Positions 1 through 7,621 are shown, counted from the first letter of the stretch. The stretch is 64,000 bases of DNA from Microbacterium sp. B35-30 (GCF_010634855.1 NZ_MWLQ01000008.1:1-64000); one strand, 5' to 3'. Program-made: numbers and translations. The notes: a model not told the origin generated them from the letters alone.

Positions 1-8
1 CGGTGTTC

Positions 9-120
9 CCGGTCGTTGAGCGAGGGAGCGCCAGCGACCGAGACGAAACGCCTCGAGCCGAACGGATACGCCGGGTGCAGGCGTTTCGTCTCGCTCGTTC
101 CTCGCTCGCTCAACGACCGG
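9..120. repeat. Family-A inverted repeat (GGTCGTTGAG element), full copy
   Basis: The element opens with CCGGTCGTTGAG and closes with CTCAACGACCGG. Inside these lie a second matched pair, CGAGACGAAACGCC and GGCGTTTCGTCTCG, so the unit can fold into a long interrupted hairpin. Related copies lie near 40.93, 50.52 and 51.39-51.62 kb. It sits upstream of the first IclR gene and probably ends transcription from the gene left of the window. Confidence 0.85.
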
Positions 121-234
121 GAGGGGGGTGGCGTCCAGTCGGACCGAGCTCCCCGGACGACCGGGAGGAGCCCTCGGTTCGCCCCGAGCATCGTCGACCG
201 CGGCCGCGGAGTAACGTCGGGCGGGGGAGGATCC

Positions 235-993
235 ATGGCGGACGGCGAGGGCGTGCTCGAGCGCACGCTGCGCGTGCTCGGGTGCTTCACCGACGACGAG
301 CCGGCCGTCACCGCCGCCACGCTCGCGGCCCGCACGGGGCTCGCGATGTCGACGCTGCACCGGCTGCTCGCCACCCTCGTGACGCAGGGGCTGCTGACGC
401 GAGGCCCCGGCCACACGTACGCCATCGGTCCGCGGCTGTGGGAGCTCGGCGAGCTCTCGCCGCTGTCGCTGCGGCTCCGCGAGACGGCACTGCCCCACAT
501 GGTGCGTCTGTATGAGGCGACCGGCGAGAACGTGCACCTCGCCGTGCTCGATGGCGCCACCCCTGAGACCACGAGCGCGCTGTACGTCGGGCGCCTGACC
601 GGACGCCAGTCGATCCCGACTCTCAGCCGCATGGGCGGGCGCGGGCCGCTGCACGTGACGGGCGTCGGCAAGGCCCTGCTCGCGACGCGCGACGAGAGCT
701 GGCTGCGGCAGTACTTCCGGGCGCCGCTCGAGCGCGAGACCGTGAACTCGATCACGACCGAGCCCGAACTGCGCGCCGACATCGCCCGCACCCGCGCGCT
801 CGGCTACGCCACGACCCGCGAGGAGATGACCCTCGGCAACGTCTCGGTCGCCGCCGCGCTGCCCCGCGTCGACGGCCTGCCGCCCACCGCGCTCGGCCTG
901 GTCGTGCACCTCGAGCGCGCCGACGAGCGCCGGCTTGGTCCGCTCGTGGTGCAGGCCGCGAAGGACCTCCACCACGACCTCCGACACAACTGA
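235..993 (+). CDS. IclR-family transcriptional regulator, probable local pca regulator
   Basis: A 252-residue regulator with an N-terminal winged helix-turn-helix (about residues 20-50, containing TLHRLLATLVTQGLL) and a C-terminal IclR effector domain from about residue 75. The ATG at 235 is chosen because GGGGGAGG lies just upstream. An open frame continues further 5' but runs into the family-A repeat. The gene lies upstream of pcaHGBDC in the same direction, separated by about 250 bp that contain a perfect 8-3-8 palindrome. IclR proteins often control aromatic catabolism and bind an aromatic acid. Here, local control of pcaHGBDC is inferred from position. A second IclR protein at 11272-12096 fits the PcaR/PobR subfamily better. 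Confidence 0.85.
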   Translation: MADGEGVLERTLRVLGCFTDDEPAVTAATLAARTGLAMSTLHRLLATLVTQGLLTRGPGHTYAIGPRLWELGELSPLSLRLRETALPHMVRLYEATGENVHLAVLDGATPETTSALYVGRLTGRQSIPTLSRMGGRGPLHVTGVGKALLATRDESWLRQYFRAPLERETVNSITTEPELRADIARTRALGYATTREEMTLGNVSVAAALPRVDGLPPTALGLVVHLERADERRLGPLVVQAAKDLHHDLRHN

Positions 994-1001
994 GCGGGAC
1001 C

Positions 1002-1021
1002 GATGCCGCGGCCGCGGCATC
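1002..1021 (+). terminator. Palindromic terminator after the IclR gene
   Basis: A perfect 20-bp palindrome (GATGCCGCGG and its complement) begins 8 nt after the IclR stop. There is no U tract, as is usual for actinobacterial terminators. It also contains two copies of the GGATGC/GCATCC-type word common in this window. Confidence 0.5.
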
Positions 1022-1069
1022 CGTCCGGCATGCCGTACCGCGGTCGCCCCGGTATGGGGCGCATGCCGT

Positions 1070-1124
1070 GCGTTCGGGGCGCGCGTTTCGCGCCCCGAAC
1101 GGACGATTCGCGCCCCAAACCCCG
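1070..1124. repeat. Family-B GTTCGGGGCG hairpin element, copy 1
   Basis: Arms GTTCGGGGCGCG (1072-1083) and CGCGCCCCGAAC (1089-1100) flank a 5-nt loop. GGACG and CGCGCCCCAAACCCCG follow. A near-identical unit forms the 3' end of pcaB at 4168-4221. It lies in the iclR-pcaH gap. Confidence 0.75.
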
Positions 1125-1159
1125 ATGGAAGAGGGATGCCGCGAGCCGCGGCATCCGTC

Positions 1160-1178
1160 ATTCCCACTGGGTGGGAAT
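1160..1178. promoter_or_regulatory. 8-3-8 palindromic operator upstream of pcaH
   Basis: ATTCCCACTGGGTGGGAAT is a perfect inverted repeat with a 3-bp spacer, 65 bp before the pcaH start. Its geometry equals that of the palindrome before pcaI (7757-7775), but the half-site differs, which suits a different regulator. The adjacent IclR protein is the natural candidate. A GGATGCCGC/GCGGCATCC hairpin (1134-1156) lies immediately upstream. Confidence 0.6.
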
Positions 1179-1242
1179 CTGCGACGCGCACCCGACCCGG
1201 CGGTGCGAACCTGGGACCACCCGAGTCGTCGAAGGAGACCTC

Positions 1243-2145
1243 ATGACCGCGACCCAGCCCGATCCCCGGGACGAGGAGGCGTTCTCGTCATCGGTGGTGC
1301 TCGAGCAGCACGCCGCAGCGCCGCCCGCCGGGGGAAGCCTGAACGCGGCAGCGCCCGAGTCGCTGCTGGCGTCGCCCGACCAGCTGACGCAGCGCGAGAT
1401 CACTCAGGAGATCGTCGACTACCACGCCGCCGCCGCGCGCCGAGAGAAGGCGGGGGAGAGGCTCAACATGAGCCTGCACGACTTCCCGCCGTACCGCTCG
1501 ACCCTGCTGCGCCACCCGACGAAGAACCCCAAGCTCGTCGACCCCGAGACCATCGAGCTGTGGTCGCCGGCCTTCGGTCAGCGCGATGTCGCCGCGATCG
1601 AGTCCGACCTGACGCTGCAGCACCTCGGCGAGCCGCAGGGTGAGCGGATGACCGTCGAGGGCCGCGTGCTCGACTCCTGGGGCCGGCCGGTCCGCAACCA
1701 GCTCGTCGAGCTCTGGCAGGCGAATGCCGCTGGCCGGTACATCCACCAGCGCGACCAGCATCCCGCACCCCTCGACCCGAACTTCACCGGCGCCGGCCGC
1801 ACCGTCACCGACGACGACGGTTTCTACAAGTTCACGACGATCAAGCCCGGCGCCTACCCGTGGAAGAACCACGTGAACGCGTGGCGTCCGGCGCACATCC
1901 ACTTCTCGATCTTCGGCTCGGGATTCACGCAGCGCCTCGTGACGCAGATGTACTTCCCAGGCGACCCGCTGTTTCCGCTCGACCCGATCTACAACACCAT
2001 CTGGCGGCAGAAGGACCGCGACCGGCTCATCGGGCTGTACGACCACGACCTGTCGGTTCCGGAGTTCTCGATGGGCTACCGCTTCGACATCGTCGTCGAC
2101 GGCCCCGACGCCACCTGGTTCGAGCCCGAAGAAGGAGAGCACTGA
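1243..2145 (+). CDS. pcaH: Protocatechuate 3,4-dioxygenase beta subunit
   Basis: Intradiol ring-cleaving subunit (300 aa) that holds the catalytic Fe(III) and, with PcaG, converts protocatechuate to 3-carboxy-cis,cis-muconate in the cytoplasm. The family's iron ligands are visible: Tyr in GRYIHQRD, Tyr in GAYPWKNH and the two His of RPAHIHFS. An N-terminal segment of about 65 residues, rich in Ala/Ser/Gln, precedes the conserved PPYRSTLLRHP block. The ATG at 1243 follows GAAGGAGA. The stop overlaps the pcaG start as TGATG, so the two subunits are translationally coupled. It is the first gene of the pcaHGBDC operon. Confidence 0.96.
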   Translation: MTATQPDPRDEEAFSSSVVLEQHAAAPPAGGSLNAAAPESLLASPDQLTQREITQEIVDYHAAAARREKAGERLNMSLHDFPPYRSTLLRHPTKNPKLVDPETIELWSPAFGQRDVAAIESDLTLQHLGEPQGERMTVEGRVLDSWGRPVRNQLVELWQANAAGRYIHQRDQHPAPLDPNFTGAGRTVTDDDGFYKFTTIKPGAYPWKNHVNAWRPAHIHFSIFGSGFTQRLVTQMYFPGDPLFPLDPIYNTIWRQKDRDRLIGLYDHDLSVPEFSMGYRFDIVVDGPDATWFEPEEGEH

Positions 2146-2747
2146 TGGCCGCCGACGAGCTCGACCAGCAGGGCGCGCGCGTGAAGCGCGACCTGGGTCC
2201 GAAGACCCATGAGGCCACCGGCGGGCAGACGGTGGGTCCGTTCTTCGCCTTCGGCCTGGACTATCCGAAGAAGCACGAGGTGGTCTTCCCGCACAGCCCC
2301 GGCGCCATCGTGCTCGGCGGCACGGTGTTCGACGGCGGCGGTGCGCCGATCCCCGACGCGGTCGTCGAGATCTGGAGCGCCGACGAGAACGGCGACATCC
2401 CGCGCGCGCACGGCGCGTTCCGCCGCGACGACCACTCGTTCACCGGCTTCGGCCGCGCCGCGACGACGGATGTCGGCCGCTACGAGTTCTGGACCCGCAA
2501 CCCCGGTCCGGTCGACGGCGGCGCCCCGTTCTACTCGGTGGTCGTCTTCGCCCGGGGCCTGCCCGACAAGCTCGTGACCCGGGTCTACCTGCCCGAGCAC
2601 GAGGAACTCCTCGCCGCCGATCCGCTGCTGTCCTCGCTCGACGATGACGAGCGCGCTACGCTCATCGCGACGCGCCTGCCCGATGGCAACCTGCACCACG
2701 ACATCCACCTGCAGGGCGAGAAGGAGACCGTGTTCCTTGCCTTCTGA
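2145..2747 (+). CDS. pcaG: Protocatechuate 3,4-dioxygenase alpha subunit
   Basis: 200-residue alpha subunit, the structural partner of PcaH. The typical PcaG landmarks are present: the TVGPFF block near residue 28, EIWSADENGDIP, FTGFGRAATTD, FYSVVVFARGL and LVTRVYLPEH. It lacks the full iron-ligand set, as expected of the alpha chain. The ATG at 2145 shares a base with the pcaH TGA, and GAAGGAGA lies inside the end of pcaH. Its 3' end overlaps the TTG start of pcaB by 11 bp. Confidence 0.95.
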   Translation: MAADELDQQGARVKRDLGPKTHEATGGQTVGPFFAFGLDYPKKHEVVFPHSPGAIVLGGTVFDGGGAPIPDAVVEIWSADENGDIPRAHGAFRRDDHSFTGFGRAATTDVGRYEFWTRNPGPVDGGAPFYSVVVFARGLPDKLVTRVYLPEHEELLAADPLLSSLDDDERATLIATRLPDGNLHHDIHLQGEKETVFLAF

Positions 2748-4248
2748 CCGTGACCGGCCCCCACTCGATGAGGGCCTGCTCTCGCCGGTGACCGTGGGTC
2801 ACGACGAGACGGTGACGGATGCCGCGTACCTCGACGCGCTGGTCACCGCCGAGGTCGCGCTGGCCAGGGCCTATCGCGAGGTCGGCATCGCGCCGGCGGA
2901 CGCGGTGGACGAGATCGAGACGGAGTTCGGCTGGCAGGGCGGACTGCGTGGATGCCCCGAGCACGGCGTGGCTCTGACGGCGCTGGCTGCGGCATCCGTG
3001 TCCGGCGGGAATCCCGTCATCCCCCTGGTCGCGCGGCTCAAGGAGCGGGTGTCGGAGGACGCCCGCACCTGGGTGCACCGCGGCGCGACGAGCCAGGACA
3101 TCGTCGACACCGCCGTGATGCTCATCGCTCGGACGGCGACCAGCAAGGTCGTCGCCGCGCTCGCGCACACGGAGGTCTCGCTGCGCTCGCTGGCCCGCTC
3201 ACGGCGCGACGAGGTGGCGGCGGCTCGCACGCTGACGCAGCACGCGGTCCCGACGACCGTGGGCCTGCGCGCCGCAGGGTGGCTGCGGGGCGTCGCGCGT
3301 GCCAAGGAGCGTGTCGAAGAGGTGGAGCACCGGCTTCCGGCACAGCTGGGCGGCGCGGCGGGAACGCTGGCGTCGTTCGCCGAGATCGCCGGGCCGGACG
3401 TGGCGGTCGACCTTCCCGCCGCGTTCGCGCGCGAGCTCGGACTCGCGGCGCCCGACGCGCCCTGGCACACGACGCGCTGGCCGGTCACCGAGCTCGGCGA
3501 CGCGCTCGTGCAGGCGATCGACGCCGTGGGCAAGATCGCCGGGGATGTCGCCACCCTCAGCCGCACCGAGATCGGCGAGCTGGCCGAGGGCTCGGGCGGC
3601 GGGTCGTCGGCGATGCCGCAGAAGCGCAACCCCGCGGCATCCGTGCTCATCCGCTCGGCCGCGCTGCGTGCACCGCAGCTTGGCGCGACGCTGCACCTCG
3701 CCTCGGCGCTGGCCGCCGACGAGCGGCCCGACGGCGCCTGGCACGCGGAATGGCCGACGCTCCGGGAACTCCTGCGGCTGGCGCTGGGTGCGACGGCGAA
3801 CGCCGCTGCGCTCGTGGCCGACGTGCACGTCGACACCGACGCCGTGGCGCGGAACCTGGCCGCGACGGGCGGACTCATCGTGGCGGAGCGGCTCTCGCTC
3901 GTGCTCGGCCCGGCGCTCGGCGCGCAGCGCGTCTCGCGGCTGGTGTCGGATGCCGCCGCGGGCGGCGACCTGGCGTCGACGCTCGCCGGCACGCCCGAGA
4001 TCGCCGCGCTCGCCGCTGAGCGCGGTGCGACGCCCGGGGCGTTCGTCGCCGACCTGCTCGACCCCGCGAACTACACCGGCCTCGCCGGAGCCCTCGTCGA
4101 CGACGCGGTCAGGCCCTCCGGCCGGACCGGCGCCGACGTCGGTCCCCGGTTCGGGGCGCACGACGGGCGTTCGGGGCGCGCGGCGCACGCCCCGAACGGA
4201 CGTGACGCGCCCCCAACCCCGCTTCCGGACCAGGAGGAGAACCCGTGA
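2737..4248 (+). CDS. pcaB: 3-carboxy-cis,cis-muconate cycloisomerase with an aberrant C-terminal tail
   Basis: Fumarase/aspartase-superfamily enzyme that lactonises 3-carboxymuconate to 4-carboxymuconolactone. The superfamily signature GGSSAMPQKRNP is at about residues 288-299. I chose the TTG at 2737: AAGGAGA lies 9 nt upstream and the frame opens MPSDRDRP, whereas no ATG near this point fits. At 503 residues it is about 50 longer than usual. The excess is C-terminal (about residues 455-503), and much of it (from GRSGRAAHAPNGRDAPP onward) is translated from a family-B hairpin repeat. GTGA overlap with pcaD. Confidence 0.93.
   Translation: MPSDRDRPPLDEGLLSPVTVGHDETVTDAAYLDALVTAEVALARAYREVGIAPADAVDEIETEFGWQGGLRGCPEHGVALTALAAASVSGGNPVIPLVARLKERVSEDARTWVHRGATSQDIVDTAVMLIARTATSKVVAALAHTEVSLRSLARSRRDEVAAARTLTQHAVPTTVGLRAAGWLRGVARAKERVEEVEHRLPAQLGGAAGTLASFAEIAGPDVAVDLPAAFARELGLAAPDAPWHTTRWPVTELGDALVQAIDAVGKIAGDVATLSRTEIGELAEGSGGGSSAMPQKRNPAASVLIRSAALRAPQLGATLHLASALAADERPDGAWHAEWPTLRELLRLALGATANAAALVADVHVDTDAVARNLAATGGLIVAERLSLVLGPALGAQRVSRLVSDAAAGGDLASTLAGTPEIAALAAERGATPGAFVADLLDPANYTGLAGALVDDAVRPSGRTGADVGPRFGAHDGRSGRAAHAPNGRDAPPTPLPDQEENP
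4168..4221. repeat. Family-B element, copy 2, inside the pcaB 3' end
   Basis: Arms GTTCGGGGCG (4169-4178) and CGCCCCGAAC (4188-4197), followed by GGACG and CGCGCCCCCAACCCCG, match the 1070-1124 unit in order and spacing. Here the unit is read in frame as the tail of PcaB and ends shortly before the Shine-Dalgarno sequence of pcaD. Confidence 0.75.
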
Positions 4249-5129
4249 CCCTTCCCGCCATCGCCGTCAGCGCGCCCGTGGGCCCTTCGACAAGCGCAGG
4301 CGCTGGGAGCGGCTCAGGCGCCGGAAGCGGCGCAGGCACCGGTAGCGGCTCAGGCACCGGTAGCGGCTCGGGCGCCGGAAGCGGCGCAGGCGCCGGCGCG
4401 CCGACGCTCGTGCTCGGCCCGTCGCTCGGCACCTCGACGATGCTGTGGGAGCGGGTGATCCCGGCGCTCGCCGAGCACTATCGCGTCGTCGCCTGGGACC
4501 TGCCGGGCCACGGCGCCGCGCCGGCGGCGACGGAGCCGTTCACGATGGCAGACCTCGCCGATGCCGTCGCCGCGGCGGTCGACGGCCCGATCCTCTACGC
4601 CGGCGTGTCCCTGGGCGGGTGCGTCGGCCTCGAGCTGCTGCTGCGCCACGGTGAGCGGATCGGCGCGGCAGCCATCCTGTGCTCCGGCGCGGCGATCGGC
4701 GCGCCGCAGGGCTGGCATGACCGGGCCGCGCAGGTGCGGGCGCAGAGCACGTCGAGCCTCGTCGTCGGGTCGGCGCAGCGCTGGTTCGCGCCGGGGACCA
4801 TCGCGCGAGATCCCGACCTGACCGGGCGCATGCTGCACGTCCTGCAGGACACCGACGACGAGAGCTACGCACTGTGCTGCGAAGCGCTCGCCGCCTTCGA
4901 CGTGCGCGACCGGCTCGGCGAGATCGCCACCCCGGTGCTCGCGGTGTGGGGCGATCACGACGGCGTCACGCCCGAGGCATCCGCTCGCGAGATCGCCGAC
5001 GGGGTGCAGCACGGCGAGGCGACCGGGATCGCGGATGCCGCGCACCTGCCTCCTGCGGACGACCCGGCGGCGACGGCCGCGGCGCTGCGCGCGTTCTTCG
5101 ACACCGTCGCCCGGGAGCGTGCCGCATGA
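4245..5129 (+). CDS. pcaD: 3-oxoadipate enol-lactonase with a Gly/Ser repeat insertion
   Basis: Alpha/beta-hydrolase (294 aa) that opens 3-oxoadipate enol-lactone to 3-oxoadipate. Visible triad: nucleophile Ser in GVSLGG (about residue 121), Asp in VWGDHDGVTP (about 236) and His in DAAHLPP (about 266). The GTG start overlaps the pcaB stop and follows AGGAGGAGA. Between the start and the first core strand (APTLVLGPSLGTS) lies a stretch absent from typical PcaD: a family-C repeat copy, then five GSGSGA-like hexapeptides. These read as a flexible linker and probably leave the fold intact. Overlaps pcaC by ATGA. Confidence 0.93.
   Translation: MTLPAIAVSAPVGPSTSAGAGSGSGAGSGAGTGSGSGTGSGSGAGSGAGAGAPTLVLGPSLGTSTMLWERVIPALAEHYRVVAWDLPGHGAAPAATEPFTMADLADAVAAAVDGPILYAGVSLGGCVGLELLLRHGERIGAAAILCSGAAIGAPQGWHDRAAQVRAQSTSSLVVGSAQRWFAPGTIARDPDLTGRMLHVLQDTDDESYALCCEALAAFDVRDRLGEIATPVLAVWGDHDGVTPEASAREIADGVQHGEATGIADAAHLPPADDPAATAAALRAFFDTVARERAA
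4283..4300. repeat. Family-C element (CCCTTCGACAAG..CAGG) inside pcaD
   Basis: CCCTTCGACAAGCGCAGG matches the short repeat seen at 8516, 25331, 38654 and 40083. It is read in frame, contributing PSTSAG near the PcaD N-terminus, directly before the 18-bp tandem array. Confidence 0.65.
4305..4394 (+). repeat. Tandem array of five 18-bp units in pcaD
   Basis: Five consecutive 18-mers of the form GGNAGCGGCKCRGGCRCC run without a gap from 4305 to 4394 and encode five GSGSGA/GSGAGT hexapeptides (residues 21-50). The unit length keeps the frame, so copy-number changes would lengthen or shorten the linker without inactivating PcaD. Confidence 0.9.
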
Positions 5130-5527
5130 GCCGCCCGGAGGGGGAGGGCCTCACCGACGAGGAGCGCTACGACCAGGGGATGGCCGTGCGGCGAGAGGTG
5201 CTGTCGGACGCGCACGTCGACCGGGCCGTCGCCGGCACGACCGAGCTCACCGCCGACTTCCAGGACTTCATCACCCGCGTCGCGTGGGGCGATGTCTGGT
5301 CGCGGCCGGGTCTCGATCGGCGATCTCGGTCGGTGGCGGTGCTCACGGCGCTCATCGCGCTCGGGCACCACGAAGAGCTCGCGATGCACCTGCGGGCGGC
5401 GCTGCGCAACGGGCTGACCGTCGACGAGATCAAGGAGGTGATCCTGCAGGCCGGCCTGTATTGCGGGGTCCCCGCCGCCAACACCGCGTTCCGCATCGCG
5501 AGTGAGGTCTTCGCCGAGTCCGCCTGA
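5126..5527 (+). CDS. pcaC: 4-carboxymuconolactone decarboxylase
   Basis: 133-residue single-domain enzyme that decarboxylates 4-carboxymuconolactone to 3-oxoadipate enol-lactone. The PcaC/CMD core is recognisable in DRRSRSVAVLTALIALGHHEELAMHLRAA and the end of the family motif in GVPAANTAFRIA. The ATG overlaps the pcaD stop (ATGA), making this the last gene of pcaHGBDC. In some actinobacteria PcaC and PcaD are fused as PcaL; here they are separate. Confidence 0.95.
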   Translation: MSRPEGEGLTDEERYDQGMAVRREVLSDAHVDRAVAGTTELTADFQDFITRVAWGDVWSRPGLDRRSRSVAVLTALIALGHHEELAMHLRAALRNGLTVDEIKEVILQAGLYCGVPAANTAFRIASEVFAESA

Positions 5528-5572
5528 CCGTTCGCATGGCACGACACGCCGCTGCGCCCGCATGAAGACACC

Positions 5573-5589
5573 TTTCGCGACCCGCGAAC
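5573..5589. promoter_or_regulatory. PcaR-type palindrome between pcaC and the MarR gene
   Basis: TTCGCGACCCGCGAA (5574-5588) is a perfect 6-3-6 palindrome. In reverse orientation it reads GTTCGCGGGTCGCGAA, close to two sites before pcaI (7691-7707 and 7757-7775). A looser half-match, GTTCGCATGGCACGA, lies at 5530-5544. The shared sequence suggests one regulator acting at both promoters. Confidence 0.5.
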
Positions 5590-5635
5590 GGATGCCGCGG
5601 CACTGCGCGAGACGTCGGTCCCCCGTGGGACCCCC

Positions 5636-5672
5636 TATGCTTCATCGCATGACGGACCCGGGGACCGCATGA
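5636..5672 (+). CDS. Putative 7-codon leader peptide (MTDPGTA) coupled to the MarR gene
   Basis: A -10-like TATGCT (5636-5641) is followed after 7 nt by ATG at 5649. The frame is ATG ACG GAC CCG GGG ACC GCA TGA. Its stop (5670-5672) overlaps the MarR start as ATGA. The -10-to-ATG spacing equals that of other apparent leaderless genes here, so this could be a leaderless upstream ORF that tunes MarR translation. The feature spans the -10 box to the stop; the coding part is 5649-5672. This is inference from spacing only. Confidence 0.4.
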
Positions 5673-6103
5673 CGGCCGAGCACGCGCCCCGCATCCTCTA
5701 TCAGGTGAAGCAGGTCGAACTGGCGGTCCGCGGGCGCCTCGATGCCGTCGTGCGACCCCACGGCATCACCGTGACCCAGTACACGGCGCTCACGGTGCTG
5801 GAGCAGCATCCCGGTATGAGCTCCGCTCAGCTCGCCCGCCACGCGTTCGTGTCGGCGCAGGCGATGGAGGGGATCGTGCGCGCCCTGGGCGAGGCCGGGT
5901 TGATCGAGCGCGTGCGCGACGCCGACAACCGCCGGCGCATGACGATCTCGCTCACTGCGGCGGGCACCGCGCTGCTGGCCGCATGCCGGAGTGACGTTGA
6001 CCGCATCGAGGCCGAGGCGTTCGCCGGACTGTCGTCGACGGAGCGCTCGGCGCTCGGCCGATGGCTGCAGGATGCTCGGCGCGCGCTCGAGCAATCGCCC
6101 TGA
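5669..6103 (+). CDS. MarR-family transcriptional regulator
   Basis: A 144-residue winged-helix regulator. The DNA-binding helix lies in AQLARHAFVSAQAMEGIVRALGEAGLIERV and the wing in RVRDADNRRRMTISLT. MarR proteins commonly repress hydrolase or phenolic-acid genes and release DNA on binding a small aromatic. The next gene is a secreted hydrolase with a strong promoter and an overlapping palindrome (6108-6135), the likely target. The start overlaps the stop of a possible 7-codon leader ORF. GGGGA lies 6 nt upstream. Confidence 0.88.
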   Translation: MTAEHAPRILYQVKQVELAVRGRLDAVVRPHGITVTQYTALTVLEQHPGMSSAQLARHAFVSAQAMEGIVRALGEAGLIERVRDADNRRRMTISLTAAGTALLAACRSDVDRIEAEAFAGLSSTERSALGRWLQDARRALEQSP

Positions 6104-6107
6104 CCCA

Positions 6108-6135
6108 TTGACTCATCATCAGGAAACTTGATAAT
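6108..6135 (+). promoter_or_regulatory. Sigma-70-like promoter with embedded MarR-type operator
   Basis: TTGACT (6108-6113), a 16-bp spacer and GATAAT (6130-6135) form one of the best consensus promoters in the window. The imperfect palindrome at 6115-6135 (ATCATCA..TTGATAAT, 7 of 10 pairs) covers the spacer and -10, where a repressor would block polymerase. The adjacent MarR protein is the obvious ligand. Confidence 0.65.
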
Positions 6136-6197
6136 TGGTCCTAGCTCCGTCGCCGATGTCGGAGTCCCTGTCGATGATGACAACGGAAGGACCCCCC

Positions 6198-7565
6198 ATG
6201 TCCCCGCACGTACGCACCCGCGTCCTCGGAGTCGCAGCGGTCGCCGCCGGCGCGCTGCTCTCCGCTGGTCTCGTCGCCCCGCCCGCCGTCGCAGCCGCCC
6301 CGGTCGATTACTCCGGCTCGCTCCCCACGGGAACGACCTGGCTCGCCTCGGTTCCCTCGGACTGGAACGGCACCGTGCTGCTCTACAGTCACGGCTACCG
6401 GCCCTCGTTCGTCCCCGGGAACCCGGCATCCGTCGCTCCCAATGAGGCGACGAAGGCGCTGCTGCTCGAGCAGGGCTACGCGCTCGTCGGCTCGTCGTAC
6501 GCCGCGAGCGGATGGGCGGTTCCCACCGCCGTTGACGACCAGCTGCAGTCGCTCGACGCGATGCTCGATGAGACCGGGCTCGATCCCCACCACATCCTGG
6601 CGTACGGCACTTCCATGGGCGGCCTCGTCACCGGCCGGATCGCCGAATCCGCGGGCGACGTCATCGAGGGCGCGATGCCCACCTGCGGGCTGATGGAGGG
6701 CGGCGTCGACCTGAACAACTACCAGCTCGACGGTGCGCACGCGATCGACCAGCTGCTGGCCCCCGCGCAGGAGATCGACATCGAGGGCTACGCCACGCTT
6801 CCCGATGCGTTCGCGGCATCGTCGGCACTGACTGCGGCGGTCGAGGCCGGCCAGCAGACGCCCGAGGGGCGTGCGCGGATCGCCCTCGCCGCCGCCCTGT
6901 TCCACCTCTCGGACGGCGTGCTCGCGGCGGACGCTCCCACCGATCCCGCCGTGGCGCAGCAGTCGCTCTACGCGCAGCTGGTCGACACCATCGGGTTCGT
7001 CACGCCGGGGCGCTTCGACATCGAGTCGACCGCGGGTGGCAACGCGACGTGGAACGTCGGCGTCGACTACGCGAAGCTCTTCGCGCAGTCCGCGGACCGC
7101 ACGCTCGTCCAGGAGCTGTACCGGCAGGCCGGTCTGGACCTGAAGGCCGACCTCGCAGCGCTGACGCAGACAGCCGACGTCGCCGCAGACCCGGGATCTG
7201 TCGAGACGCTGCGCGCGTCGTCGGGTCTCACCGGCGATCTGCAGATGCCCGTGCTGTCGCTCCACACGCTCGACGACATCCTCGCCCCGGTGCAGGTCGA
7301 GCAGGAGTACGCCGAGGACGTCCGCGCGGCGGGCGACCAGAACCTGCTCCGTCAGTACTTCGTCGACCACGTCGGGCACTGCGTCTTCACGCCGGCCGAG
7401 ATCGCGGCCGGCATCGAGACGCTGATGGACCGCGTCGAGAGCGGACACTGGGGTGGTCAGTCGGCCGAGCTCATGAACCGCCTCGCGGCGTCGCTGGACG
7501 AGAGCGGATCCGCCTTCGTGCCGACGAAGCCCGGCGAGTTCCTGGGCGACCGCGATCGGCGCTGA
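6198..7565 (+). CDS. Secreted alpha/beta-hydrolase (esterase)
   Basis: 455 residues with a Sec signal peptide: basic start, hydrophobic LGVAAVAAGALLSAGLV, and AXA cleavage near residue 34. The mature part shows an alpha/beta-hydrolase fold with nucleophile elbow GTSMGG (about residues 136-141) and a late DHVGHCVF segment carrying the likely catalytic His. GGAAGGA upstream supports the ATG at 6198. It is controlled by its own strong promoter next to a MarR gene and lies between two pca operons. A role in releasing phenolic acids from extracellular esters, which would then feed the pca genes, is plausible but unproven. Ends at a strong terminator. Confidence 0.8.
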   Translation: MSPHVRTRVLGVAAVAAGALLSAGLVAPPAVAAAPVDYSGSLPTGTTWLASVPSDWNGTVLLYSHGYRPSFVPGNPASVAPNEATKALLLEQGYALVGSSYAASGWAVPTAVDDQLQSLDAMLDETGLDPHHILAYGTSMGGLVTGRIAESAGDVIEGAMPTCGLMEGGVDLNNYQLDGAHAIDQLLAPAQEIDIEGYATLPDAFAASSALTAAVEAGQQTPEGRARIALAAALFHLSDGVLAADAPTDPAVAQQSLYAQLVDTIGFVTPGRFDIESTAGGNATWNVGVDYAKLFAQSADRTLVQELYRQAGLDLKADLAALTQTADVAADPGSVETLRASSGLTGDLQMPVLSLHTLDDILAPVQVEQEYAEDVRAAGDQNLLRQYFVDHVGHCVFTPAEIAAGIETLMDRVESGHWGGQSAELMNRLAASLDESGSAFVPTKPGEFLGDRDRR

Positions 7566-7591
7566 CCAACGCAGATCGCCGCAGTCACAGA

Positions 7592-7621
7592 GAGGCCGCA
7601 CCCCGACCCGGGTGCGGCCTC
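7592..7621 (+). terminator. Intrinsic-type terminator after the secreted hydrolase
   Basis: A perfect 12-bp stem (GAGGCCGCACCC with its complement at 7610-7621) and a 6-nt loop begin 27 nt after the stop codon. Confidence 0.85.
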
